A stretch of 64,000 bases of DNA. Origin: a virus. Both the position numbers and the translations under genes were made by a program. The stretch is taken from IMG/VR virus record IMGVR_UViG_3300048011_000525, positions 51,583 to 115,582 of that record. One strand, written 5' to 3'. Under the pieces are notes generated by a model. That model was not told the DNA's origin, made no database searches, and was given only the letters and a program-made list of their open reading frames with translations. Of the stretch, positions 1 to 8,060 are shown one piece after another (position 1 is the stretch's first letter; every line of letters begins with the position of its first letter).

Positions 1-729
1 TTCTGCAATAGGTCCGTCTGCATAAAATACTGTTTCATATGCAACAGTCATACTACTTTGTACTGGCTCTGCACTTGCACTATTATCTAAAGTGTCATGT
101 TGCCAGCTTTCTATCATAGGATTAACAAGTGTCATTGTTAGATATTGATGTCTTGCAAGTTGGCTTATTTGGATACTTGTAAAGAATGGTTCGTAACTAT
201 CGTTGTCAAAACCAAATCTATATCCGTTTTGTTCTCTTCCTTTATAGGAATTAAATCTATCGTATGCTCTATCTGTTTGATTAGGGGCGCCAGCGCCGTC
301 TCTACTACCGTATGTTCCATCTGCATAATAATAGTTATAATAAGCAGTCCATAGTTGAGTAACAATACTGTTGCTGTCATCATGAAATGTAATATTTACA
401 GGGCTGTAATCAATTCTAGTTTGTAAATTTTTCTTACGATTGTATTTGTTTTTAGTTTCTAAACTAATATCAAACTTAGGCATTGTTACTGCTTTTACAA
501 GCATATTAACTTCGTTAGTGTGTCTTTGTACCCATTGAGGTAATATCTTATTAACTACATTATCATTTAAGTTAAGAGTTACATGATATAGAAATTTTTG
601 TTTTGGAGATAGGCGAAACTCGTTATCAGTGAACAAACGAGCCGCATGAGCGTAGTCAGCCATATTGCCTTTAGGGCTTAATGCTCCATTTACTACGTTA
701 TCTAAGAAACCATTGAATATACTTGCCAT
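1..729 (-). CDS. Tail-tube-like virion protein, truncated by the window edge
   Basis: The frame is open from an ATG at 729 to base 1 (243 codons, no stop), so the C-terminus lies outside the window. The middle of the protein (about residues 75-140) has a stretch rich in MPKFDIS, YSPVNITFHDD and LWTAYYNYYYADG. This resembles the tube-fold proteins of T4-like phages, such as gp19 or the tube initiator gp54. It follows the gp19 tube gene on the same strand, separated by a terminator and a late promoter. A role in the tail tube or baseplate tube is inferred from the motif and position; I cannot decide between a second gp19-like protein and a gp54-like initiator. The late promoter ends only 5 nt before the ATG, so the mRNA may be leaderless. 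Confidence 0.7.
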   Translation of the reverse strand, partial: MASIFNGFLDNVVNGALSPKGNMADYAHAARLFTDNEFRLSPKQKFLYHVTLNLNDNVVNKILPQWVQRHTNEVNMLVKAVTMPKFDISLETKNKYNRKKNLQTRIDYSPVNITFHDDSNSIVTQLWTAYYNYYYADGTYGSRDGAGAPNQTDRAYDRFNSYKGREQNGYRFGFDNDSYEPFFTSIQISQLARHQYLTMTLVNPMIESWQHDTLDNSASAEPVQSSMTVAYETVFYADGPIAE

Positions 730-734
730 ACTAA

Positions 735-742
735 TATTTATC
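735..742 (-). promoter_or_regulatory. T4-type late promoter (GATAAATA)
   Basis: GATAAATA on the minus strand ends 5 nt before the ATG at 729. With T4 late spacing, transcription would start at the A of that ATG. Confidence 0.6.
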
Positions 743-769
743 CAATGTAATAAAGTACGTACATAAAGA

Positions 770-793
770 AAAAGGGAGCATTGCTCCCCTTTT
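770..793 (-). terminator. Intrinsic terminator after gp19
   Basis: GGGAGC-ATT-GCTCCC stem (774-779 with 783-788), flanked by A and T runs. On the minus strand it is followed by a T-rich tract. It lies 28 nt past the gp19 stop. Confidence 0.75.
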
Positions 794-820
794 CAGTCGA
801 CTGTTTGACTAGTTTAGTTT

Positions 821-1459
821 TTAACTTGTACCTGTTGTTGATGCAATAGCTGCTACGCTTCTGCCAATAGCAGTACCAACTCCGCCGCCTGATGCGCCTT
901 GAGTTTGGATTGCATTATCGTACTTAACTGTAAGTGCAACAGTTACTGGCTCGTTAGCAGAATATGCTAGTGAGTTGTAATTTGCACTTTCTAAGTAACA
1001 ACCGTATAGTTCAAAAGTTTCTAATACTTCTGGTGCATAGTTACCGTTACCACCGTCTAGAATTTCAATTCTAGTTACAAACTTGTAATCAATACCTGAT
1101 GCTGCACTTGACTGTTCCATAAAGTCGAACTGTCTTTGTAGTTGTTCACCAACTAGTTTTTGTACTGCACCTGTTGCATCGTCACGTAAGTTTAATGTAA
1201 TAGCTTCCCAGGTATGTTTACCTGCAAGATAAACTCTTGAGTTATATACGTCAACAGTCATTGTCTCGAAGCTTACGTTAGGTCTAGTAACATCAACCAC
1301 CTGTTTTGTTAGTTCAGTAACTTCGCCTGCACTTACACCAAAGTTTTCCAAGCTCACTCTAAAGCGATATTGGAGTTTTGGCATAAGCAACCCTTGTGTA
1401 GAGTTGCTTGCATCCGAAGCTAATGGAACTGTGATTTTTGATAATGATGAAATAGCCAT
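821..1459 (-). CDS. gp19: Tail tube protein gp19
   Basis: This 212-aa protein has the sequence character of the T4 gp19 tube monomer, which polymerises into the inner tail tube through which DNA passes. Visible features are an N-terminal segment around MPKLQYRFRVSLENFG, a central GKHTWEAITLNLRDD, and a C-terminal ELYGCYLES...VTVALTVKYDNA strand typical of tube-fold proteins. It is longer than T4 gp19 (about 163 aa), with a Gly/Ser/Ala-rich C-terminal tail. The start is supported by an AGGAG 8 nt upstream. It is directly downstream of gp18 on the same strand, the usual sheath-tube order, and has its own late promoter and a terminator after the stop. Confidence 0.88.
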   Translation of the reverse strand: MAISSLSKITVPLASDASNSTQGLLMPKLQYRFRVSLENFGVSAGEVTELTKQVVDVTRPNVSFETMTVDVYNSRVYLAGKHTWEAITLNLRDDATGAVQKLVGEQLQRQFDFMEQSSAASGIDYKFVTRIEILDGGNGNYAPEVLETFELYGCYLESANYNSLAYSANEPVTVALTVKYDNAIQTQGASGGGVGTAIGRSVAAIASTTGTS

Positions 1460-1485
1460 TTAATTTGCTCCTAATTTGTTATATG

Positions 1486-1493
1486 TATTTATC
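1486..1493 (-). promoter_or_regulatory. Late promoter of gp19 (GATAAATA)
   Basis: GATAAATACATAT on the minus strand lies about 27 nt upstream of the gp19 ATG, just before the end of gp18. The short leader contains the ribosome-binding site. Confidence 0.7.
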
Positions 1494-1496
1494 AAT

Positions 1497-4400
1497 TTAC
1501 AGTCCTGCTATCTCACCAGTGTTTTTCAAGCGTAGTGGAACGTAAATAAATTCAACTGCTTTCACTGGTTCAATTGCTATATCTAAATACAGCTCGTTTC
1601 TATCGATACGTGCCGGTGTGTTATTGCTTTCGTCACATACTACTAAGAAGTCGTATAGTGCTCTAGCGCCAACTAGCTCTAGACATAAACTCTCTGCTGC
1701 CTGTTTGATTTGATCACGTGTAATCTTATCGTTTGGCTCAAAGATGTAAGGTTTAGCAAGTTTGTTAAGTTGGCTACGTAAGTAGATAACCAAACGTGCT
1801 ACGTTAATTCTATCTAAAGAACTAGCACCTCTTGCACGAGTCTTTTGACCGTAGTTAACAAGTCCTGCTCCGTTGATAAATGTAATCGGGTTAACGTTAA
1901 CACTGTATAGCGTATCACGCTGTCCTTCGTTTAGTGCAACACTTGTAAATTCGCCTTCGGCATTAATATAACCTGTTGCTGTTGCGTTAGTAACTCCACC
2001 GCGTCTTGTACCTGCTGGTGCAAACCATGGATAAGAAACTTGATCGCTTAGTGCAATAGTGCGTAGCATCATGTGACTTGGTGGAACAACTACGTTGTTA
2101 CCTGCGTTATCACTTGTGAAGCCTGCTGGGTAGAAGATACCTAAGTATTCATCTCTACTAACTAAGCCGTCATCGTTATCTTCAACTGCTAGTGCAACGT
2201 TCTGACCCCACTCATTAAGTGAAGTAGCGTCTGACGCTAATCTAAATGGACTGTCGCCTACAATAAATGCACTTAGTCCTCTATCATAGTTTAGGCTTAC
2301 CATTTCGCCAATTAGCTCTGGATAACCTGGTGTTGCCATTATGTTAAACACTCTTGATTCGTCATCTCTGATTTCATCGTTGCTGTTAACCATTGATTGT
2401 AGCTGCTGTACAACAACCTTACGCTGTGCATGACGTCCAAAACTACCTGATCCATCTTCTTGGTTAGCTGATTCAGTAACCCAACGGTCAGTTCCGTATC
2501 CACTCATGCTTACGTCACCCATTCTGCCGTTATCAGCAGTTGTATCAATGTAGTTACGTACATATTTCTTAACGTTGAATCCGCTACGTCTCATGTTCCA
2601 TAGCAACATACCTTGTGGATATAGTGCTGGATCTGGAGCATCTGGATCTAAGAAGTCGCTTGCGGCTAATTCTGCAATAGTTGCTTCTGTGCCGCTTCCG
2701 TCTGTACTCCAACGTGCATCTGCAAATAGTACACCGTCTTCTGTGGTTTGATCTGATTTATCAACTAAATCCCACTGTGTAGTGCCGCCGTTGTAACGAT
2801 AAATTGTTGGATAATTTTCTAAGTCAGCTGTGCTTACCCAAATGTCTTGATCAGTTGGGCTGCTTGGCTCAGTTGCTGCTGTAGTAACACCTGCTAACGG
2901 ATGTAGAGTGTTGTATCCTACCCATGTAGTACCATTGTGTACCATCATGTCAACTTCGTCAACAACTGAACTATACCATAGTGTACCGTCTGCTGTTGTT
3001 GAGGTCGGAGCATCTGCTGATGCTGTAAATGTATCTAGTACTGCCCAGTTACTAACACCGTTTGTTGGAGTTATACCAATAGCTGCTAATGCGCCATCAG
3101 TATCAGCCATTTCAATGTCGCCGCCCAACTTGTGTGAAATAGTAACTTTATCGTTTGCATCTACTGAAGCAACAATATTAGTAAATCCTGAACTATTAAT
3201 GGCATCGGCCATGTCATCAGCATCTGATGCTGCGCCTGCTGCTGTAAATGTTATAGTTCTTGTGCTTACTGTAGCATTTCCTACAAGTGTTTCTGATAAA
3301 TTAAAGCTAACTGAACCAGCACTAATTTGTGTTGCTACTGCATTTGATGTAACAGAACTTGCACCTGCTGCACTTCTTCTAAATACTTTAAATTCAGCTA
3401 GTGGGCTTGCTGCTTCTGTCCAGTTAGACTGTACATACAAGTCACCAATTGGTAAGTTAACTCCGCCGCCTGTTTTGTCTAATGCTACAAGTGCTGCTTC
3501 ATTATCAGCATAAATTGGTGCGCTTACTAAGTCCCATAGTGCAGTATCAGCATTCCAAGTTTTAATTCTCCAACGTGCGCCGCCATTTGGTTCTGTTGTT
3601 TTAACCCATACACTACCTGTTGGGCGTGTGTCGGTTCCTGAAGATTTGTACTGCGGTACACTTGTATGAGGTGCAATAGCTAGTTTTGGAACTGCATAAT
3701 TGCCAATTGTAATACCTAGTGTGCCTTCTAAATCGTTGTTTCCTGCTTTTACTTCAAGCGTTGTAGCAACAGTTCCGTCATTTAAAATAGCAAGTTGATC
3801 GTCAATATTTGCTAATGAAACGCCAGTACTTGTTAGTACACTATTACCGTTTGAAACAATATCAGCCAATGTAGTTGCTGCGCCGCCTGATGCTGCTGCT
3901 GTAATTGTGTAATCACTACCAGAAACATTAATAATAAATGTATCTGTATCAAGTAGTCCACTTGTAACTGCTTCAGTTCCTAATACGCTCGGAGTAGAAC
4001 CTACCCAGTCATCTGATCCAACTTTAACCCATGTACCTAAATAATTTTTCTTGTACACTGCATATGATGTAGTTTGTCCTGCAACAATAGCATAATCGCC
4101 AATTGCGCCTACTGATCCTTTTGGAGCTCCGCCGCTGAGTTTGTCAGCATCAGTAATAATCATTGGACTTTGTACAGAGAAACTTTGTCCGCCTGCTGTG
4201 GTTGCTGCTTCGCCATTCCACTCAAAAATGCCAAATGCTGTAGAAGCTGTGTCTACCCAATAAGCGCCATCTGCTGGATCGCCTGTTGGTGCATCTGCTG
4301 TTGCTTGTAGTGCGCCTAAGTCTACATCTGCTCTTACAATCCAAGCTCTATTACTTACACCTAATAGTGAGTAAGCTGCTTGTAGTCCGTATTCATTAAG

Positions 4401-4664
4401 TTCACCTGCATGAATTGGATTGTTATTGTTATCAGTGTAAAAAATTGGATCGCCGAATGTTTCAGTTAGATCGCGCTGCGATGTAAGCAAGTAAGGTTTG
4501 CCTGCGTTTGCTGCGGTTGTACCCGGAGCAATACCTGTGCCAGCGCCATTTGTTTTGTTTTCGGCGGTGGCTACAAAAATCATTGGAACTGTACCTGGTT
4601 CAGCGGGTGTGTAAAAACTTTCGTCTACTACGCTTACCTGTACGCCTGGTGATGTTAGTGCCAT
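1497..4664 (-). CDS. gp18: Contractile tail sheath protein gp18, enlarged
   Basis: The N-terminus (MALTSPGVQVSVVDES...PMIFVATAENK) and the last 350 residues (ESRVFNIMATPGYPEL; PPSHMMLRTIALSD; YPWFAPAGTRRG; NPITFINGAGLVNYGQ; RINVARLVIYLRSQL; VEFIYVPLRLKNTGEI) match T4-family sheath protein, which contracts to drive the tube into the cell. At 1055 aa it is far longer than T4 gp18 (659 aa). The extra sequence lies between about residues 115 and 680. It contains repeated short modules such as DGAYWVDT...FEWNG, TGSVWVKT...W, DGTLWYSS...HNGTTWVGY and DQDIWVST...YNGGTTQWDL. These probably form surface domains on the sheath. AGGAG precedes the ATG, and a late promoter lies about 40 nt upstream. Confidence 0.92.
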   Translation of the reverse strand: MALTSPGVQVSVVDESFYTPAEPGTVPMIFVATAENKTNGAGTGIAPGTTAANAGKPYLLTSQRDLTETFGDPIFYTDNNNNPIHAGELNEYGLQAAYSLLGVSNRAWIVRADVDLGALQATADAPTGDPADGAYWVDTASTAFGIFEWNGEAATTAGGQSFSVQSPMIITDADKLSGGAPKGSVGAIGDYAIVAGQTTSYAVYKKNYLGTWVKVGSDDWVGSTPSVLGTEAVTSGLLDTDTFIINVSGSDYTITAAASGGAATTLADIVSNGNSVLTSTGVSLANIDDQLAILNDGTVATTLEVKAGNNDLEGTLGITIGNYAVPKLAIAPHTSVPQYKSSGTDTRPTGSVWVKTTEPNGGARWRIKTWNADTALWDLVSAPIYADNEAALVALDKTGGGVNLPIGDLYVQSNWTEAASPLAEFKVFRRSAAGASSVTSNAVATQISAGSVSFNLSETLVGNATVSTRTITFTAAGAASDADDMADAINSSGFTNIVASVDANDKVTISHKLGGDIEMADTDGALAAIGITPTNGVSNWAVLDTFTASADAPTSTTADGTLWYSSVVDEVDMMVHNGTTWVGYNTLHPLAGVTTAATEPSSPTDQDIWVSTADLENYPTIYRYNGGTTQWDLVDKSDQTTEDGVLFADARWSTDGSGTEATIAELAASDFLDPDAPDPALYPQGMLLWNMRRSGFNVKKYVRNYIDTTADNGRMGDVSMSGYGTDRWVTESANQEDGSGSFGRHAQRKVVVQQLQSMVNSNDEIRDDESRVFNIMATPGYPELIGEMVSLNYDRGLSAFIVGDSPFRLASDATSLNEWGQNVALAVEDNDDGLVSRDEYLGIFYPAGFTSDNAGNNVVVPPSHMMLRTIALSDQVSYPWFAPAGTRRGGVTNATATGYINAEGEFTSVALNEGQRDTLYSVNVNPITFINGAGLVNYGQKTRARGASSLDRINVARLVIYLRSQLNKLAKPYIFEPNDKITRDQIKQAAESLCLELVGARALYDFLVVCDESNNTPARIDRNELYLDIAIEPVKAVEFIYVPLRLKNTGEIAGL

Positions 4665-4704
4665 TATAAATCTCCTATAATAATGTTTGAGCGTTTGTTA
4701 TAGT

Positions 4705-4712
4705 TATTTAGC
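4705..4712 (-). promoter_or_regulatory. Late promoter of gp18 (GCTAAATA)
   Basis: GCTAAATAACTATAA on the minus strand, about 40 nt upstream of the gp18 ATG. It faces away from the plus-strand late promoter at 4768. Confidence 0.65.
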
Positions 4713-4767
4713 AGAGTTTCAATAATTCACTGCTTATAACACCATAAAAAAGGTACCGAAAAGGTGA

Positions 4768-4775
4768 GCTAAATA
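4768..4775 (+). promoter_or_regulatory. Late promoter of the HNH-like gene (GCTAAATA)
   Basis: GCTAAATACAAT runs straight into the ATG at 4780 with a 4-nt gap, so any transcript would have almost no leader. Confidence 0.5.
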
Positions 4776-4779
4776 CAAT

Positions 4780-5115
4780 ATGAGACCATTATGCACATGC
4801 GGACAGCGTCCTGCTGCAATAAACTACAAAAAAGGTAATAAAACCTATTATAGAAAGCTATGCGAACGTTGTTTACGTAACGGACTAGGACACGGCATTC
4901 CTAAGTGGAAACAACGAGGATATAAGAAAAAAGATGTTTGTGAAAAGTGTGGTTATAAGTCTAAACATCCTGAACAGTTTAATGTATTTCATATAGACGG
5001 GGATTTAAATAATTGCCGGCCAGGCAACTTAAAAACTATATGTGCTAACTGTCAGCGTATTCTTCAAAAAGATGGAGTTGTGTGGAAGCAGGGAGACTTA
5101 GTCCCTGATTTTTAA
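4780..5115 (+). CDS. Small HNH-endonuclease-like Zn-binding protein, degenerate
   Basis: The 111-aa protein has two pairs of cysteines (CTC near the start, CERC about residues 29-32) and then a treble-clef-like HNH region: CEKCGY, VFHIDGDLNNCRPGNLKTIC, CANCQR. Active HNH nucleases usually have HH where this has FH, and NCH(R/K) where this has NCQR, so at least one key histidine is replaced. It could be an inactive relative used for DNA or RNA binding. The last 71 bp overlap the 3' end of the opposing kinase-like gene. It is the only plus-strand gene between gp18 and gp13. Confidence 0.65.
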   Translation: MRPLCTCGQRPAAINYKKGNKTYYRKLCERCLRNGLGHGIPKWKQRGYKKKDVCEKCGYKSKHPEQFNVFHIDGDLNNCRPGNLKTICANCQRILQKDGVVWKQGDLVPDF

Positions 5116-5605
5116 AGATAGTTTTAATTAGTATTTCTACGTTCTTTTCAAGTCTTGCTAAATCGCCATTGTTGTCAATAGTATAATCACACATCCATTG
5201 TTCAATGCTCATCGAGTCAGGATCTTCTTTAGGCAAATGATCTGTACGATCAACCCAAATAGCATAATCAAAAATTTCTTCGTTCTGCATTGCAAAGAAC
5301 TCGCGCTTGTTACGTAGCCCACAATAGATATCGTGTTTTGCAAACAAGTTACGCCCTAGACGTGCTAAATCATCTTTGCAGTAATTATGAATCATGTTGT
5401 ACCATAGCACACGATGATGGTGTCTATCTATATAACACTGTTCTTCGTCAGCATATCCGTACTCGTGTTTTAGTTCTTCAAATATAAAAAGCTCTGAACA
5501 GAACTTAGAACTTGATTGAAATGTATATCCGTACTTCTCTAACATTTCACAGACAGTATCTTTGCCGTGCCTGCCGTGTCCAACAATTAATAATTTAGGT
5601 AACAT
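5045..5605 (-). CDS. Deoxynucleotide monophosphate kinase-like P-loop protein
   Basis: The protein starts with a P-loop, VGHGRHGKDTV (residues 8-18). The GKDT ending is typical of dNMP-kinase-type proteins such as T4 gp1. A later Asp/Arg-rich region (ARLGRNLFAKHD, IWVDRTDHL) fits a nucleoside-monophosphate-kinase lid. The likely role is making dNTP precursors for phage DNA synthesis; the exact substrate is not visible. A clear RBS (AGAGGAG) precedes the ATG, and a strong sigma-70-type promoter lies just upstream, so expression is probably early, unlike the late virion genes on both sides. Its 3' end overlaps the HNH-like gene in antisense by 71 bp. Confidence 0.7.
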   Translation of the reverse strand: MLPKLLIVGHGRHGKDTVCEMLEKYGYTFQSSSKFCSELFIFEELKHEYGYADEEQCYIDRHHHRVLWYNMIHNYCKDDLARLGRNLFAKHDIYCGLRNKREFFAMQNEEIFDYAIWVDRTDHLPKEDPDSMSIEQWMCDYTIDNNGDLARLEKNVEILIKTIFKNQGLSLPASTQLHLFEEYADS

Positions 5606-5629
5606 ACAAACTCCTCTAAGAATATGTAT

Positions 5630-5657
5630 ATTATAGCATCTTAGTTTACGTTGTCAA
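5630..5657 (-). promoter_or_regulatory. Host-type sigma-70 promoter of the kinase-like gene
   Basis: TTGACA (5652-5657), a 16-nt spacer, and TATAAT (5630-5635) preceded by TGC (extended -10), all on the minus strand. The predicted start is near 5623, leaving a leader of about 18 nt that carries the RBS. Confidence 0.8.
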
Positions 5658-5664
5658 GAAGTTT

Positions 5665-6648
5665 TTAGCCAATAGTGAAGCCGTAGCCTACACCGCCTGC
5701 CATTTGAGTTGAAACCTCTGCTTCAAGTTTTTCCATTTCGGCTTGTGCTTCTGCTTTGAGTGCGTCACCGTTAAGTGCTGATCCGCCTTGTGGTCCTGCA
5801 ATAGTAGCAAACTTACTACGTGCTTCGCCTAACATAAATTTACATGCAGCAAGTGTGTAGTCTTTAATCCATTGACTTGCTAGGTAGTCGTTTAACAACT
5901 CGCTGTCTGGTCGATAGTTGTAGCAATATAATAAAATAGTTTCGTTTGCTCTAGGACGCTGAAGCAGTGTTAGCTTTTTGCTTGTAGTGTTCCATTTAAA
6001 TTCAATAAAGCTACCAAACATTCTACCTACCAGTTCTTGGTATTGACTAAACATATCGTATGTTGCTAGTCCTCCTAAGTTAGAACTTGATAGCAAGTAT
6101 GCGTTTGTGTATGCTAAACTAAAAGGATCAAATAAACTTCCGCCGCCATTTTCGCCACTATCATAAAGTTTTACATTTACAACATCTCCAGTAGTTAACC
6201 CTGTGTTGAATGTAATAGTTCTTGCATTATAATCAGTAGAATAATCTGTAGTAACTGCACCGTTAACTGTTACTACAATAGATTGCACTATTCCTAAATT
6301 GTAATTTACATTAAAAACTTGTTGAGATGCTGTTGATATTAACGTAGTTGAATATAATGCTGGTCCTGAGACTGAAGTACTTGGGCGTGAGCCAATGCTT
6401 CTGCGAAATGTTTTACGAACTTCTACAACTTCGTTAGGCAATGTATATTCGCTTTGATCAACTATAGTATCCATAAACAAATAGCTTTCTTCTACGCTAT
6501 TGTCACTACGCTGTCTAAATTTAGAAAATGCTTTTTTAAGTGCAGTTTCGTAGTGGATAGGATCTAGTTCAACATCTACCATGCCTCCGCCAAGGAAGGC
6601 ATTTACATAGTCGAATACTTCTTGCTTTTGTGTTTGTGCTACTGCCAT
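5665..6648 (-). CDS. gp13: Neck protein gp13
   Basis: This 327-aa protein is close in size to T4 gp13 (309 aa), which forms the head-tail neck with gp14. Recognisable segments are EVFDYVNAFLGGGMVDVELD near the N-terminus, TLPNEVVEVRKTFRR around residues 75-90, and a C-terminal block (ASQWIKDYTLAACKFMLGEAR; GPQGGSALNGDALKAEAQAE) typical of marine T4-like gp13. A GGAG RBS precedes the ATG. It is transcribed from the minus-strand half of a divergent late promoter, whereas gp14 and gp15 go the other way; the three are more often co-directional. Confidence 0.85.
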   Translation of the reverse strand: MAVAQTQKQEVFDYVNAFLGGGMVDVELDPIHYETALKKAFSKFRQRSDNSVEESYLFMDTIVDQSEYTLPNEVVEVRKTFRRSIGSRPSTSVSGPALYSTTLISTASQQVFNVNYNLGIVQSIVVTVNGAVTTDYSTDYNARTITFNTGLTTGDVVNVKLYDSGENGGGSLFDPFSLAYTNAYLLSSSNLGGLATYDMFSQYQELVGRMFGSFIEFKWNTTSKKLTLLQRPRANETILLYCYNYRPDSELLNDYLASQWIKDYTLAACKFMLGEARSKFATIAGPQGGSALNGDALKAEAQAEMEKLEAEVSTQMAGGVGYGFTIG

Positions 6649-6667
6649 TTACATTTCTCCGTCATAG

Positions 6668-6687
6668 TATTTATCTTTCGATAAATA
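6668..6687. promoter_or_regulatory. Palindromic divergent late promoter pair between gp13 and gp14
   Basis: TATTTATCTTTCGATAAATA is an 8-bp inverted repeat with a 4-bp spacer. The minus-strand GATAAATA (6668-6675) serves gp13 and the plus-strand GATAAATA (6680-6687) serves gp14. The plus-strand start is predicted at the A of the ATG at 6693. Confidence 0.7.
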
Positions 6688-6692
6688 TGTGT

Positions 6693-8060
6693 ATGCCAAG
6701 ACTTAGTTTATATAAACCAGAGCGCGGTGCAGACTTTAAATTTCTGGATCGACAAATTAACGAAATGTTCACAATAGGTGGTACAGACCTGTTTGTCCAC
6801 AAATATATCGGTACGAATGACGGTACAACTGAAAAGGATCATACACAAATCCAAGATATGTTGTTCTTAGAAAATCGCGATAGAAAATATGATTCAGACA
6901 TATACACCATACGTGGTATTTACAATGTACAAGACATTGACTTTGATTTAAGTCAATTTGGTTTGTTCCTTAGTAATGACACACTGTTTATGACTGTGCA
7001 TATTAGTAGTTCTGTAGATGCTATAGGACGCAAACTAATGCCAGGTGATGTAATTGAATTACCACATTTGAAAGACGAGTATGCACTAAATGATTTTAGT
7101 GTAGCACTTAAACGTTTTTATGTTATTGAAGATATCAACAGAGCAGCTGAGGGATTTAGTCCTACTTGGTATCCGCACTTATATAGACTAAAACTTAAAC
7201 AGATTGTTGATTCGCAAGAATACAAAGATATACTCGACTTACCTGCAAGTGAAGATTATCCAGAAGACGGAACACTGCGTGATGTATTAAGTACATTTGA
7301 AGCGGAGATGAATGTTAACAATGCAGTAGTTGCAGAAGCAGAAGCAAACACGCCTAAGAGCGGCTATGATGTTGACGACAATTATTACACACTTGCTGTG
7401 GACGAAAACACAGGTAGGAAAAAAGTTCAACAAGTTGCACAAGATGGTAGTACTATTACAGATAGTGCAACACCTACAACCCACGGATATAAGGGTGTAC
7501 TAATTGGTGACGAATTTGCTCCTAACGGTAGTAACTTTAGTAGCGGGATTAGTTTTCCACTAGACAGTACCGAAGGTGACTACTTTTTACGCACAGACTT
7601 TTTGCCACAACGTATGTTCCGCTATGACGGTAGACGTTGGCTGAAAGCACATGATGTTAAGAGAGCTCCAATGAATAACGATACAACACAGACACTACGT
7701 GGTTCGTTTATTAATGATATAGATTCGTTTATTTACGACAGACACATTGCACAAGACTTTGTACGTTTAGATGTTGGAGATACTGTTATTAATACTGAGA
7801 TTGCATATATGACTGCAAAGTATGTACAACTAGAATATACTAGTGATACAGGAGATGGTGCTCTAAGATTAAATTATGTTGTTGCTGACAATGCAGGCAT
7901 GCTAACAAGTTATGACGACAGCGGCACAGATAGAGTACGTATTACTTTACCAGCAGGTGCAATTAAAGACGAAGGATTGTATAGTTTAACACTACACAAT
8001 GAAAGAACACAACAACGTCAAGCACTATCACAAGTGCTAAAACCTAAGGCAGACAACTAA
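6693..8060 (+). CDS. gp14: Neck protein gp14
   Basis: The N-terminus (MPRLSLYKPERGADFKFLDR; MFTIGGTDLFVHKYIG) and the following region (KYDSDIYTIRGIYNVQDIDFDLSQFGLFLSND; LMPGDVIELPHLKDEYAL) match the gp14 neck protein of marine T4-like phages. gp14 joins gp13 in the neck that closes the filled head and receives the tail. At about 456 aa it is longer than T4 gp14 (256 aa). The extra C-terminal half includes a QRMFRYDGRRWLKAHD module like those in the sheath. I chose the ATG at 6693 over the in-frame ATG at 6687, because 6687 is the last base of the promoter motif and 6693 is the expected transcription start. The stop overlaps the gp15 start (TAATG). Confidence 0.82.
   Translation: MPRLSLYKPERGADFKFLDRQINEMFTIGGTDLFVHKYIGTNDGTTEKDHTQIQDMLFLENRDRKYDSDIYTIRGIYNVQDIDFDLSQFGLFLSNDTLFMTVHISSSVDAIGRKLMPGDVIELPHLKDEYALNDFSVALKRFYVIEDINRAAEGFSPTWYPHLYRLKLKQIVDSQEYKDILDLPASEDYPEDGTLRDVLSTFEAEMNVNNAVVAEAEANTPKSGYDVDDNYYTLAVDENTGRKKVQQVAQDGSTITDSATPTTHGYKGVLIGDEFAPNGSNFSSGISFPLDSTEGDYFLRTDFLPQRMFRYDGRRWLKAHDVKRAPMNNDTTQTLRGSFINDIDSFIYDRHIAQDFVRLDVGDTVINTEIAYMTAKYVQLEYTSDTGDGALRLNYVVADNAGMLTSYDDSGTDRVRITLPAGAIKDEGLYSLTLHNERTQQRQALSQVLKPKADN

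Noticed and set aside
145-383. Two short ORFs near the left edge (145-354 plus; 165-383 minus)
   Set aside because: The minus frame from 729 to base 1 is open and encodes a tail-tube-like protein across this region; the short ORFs are in other frames.
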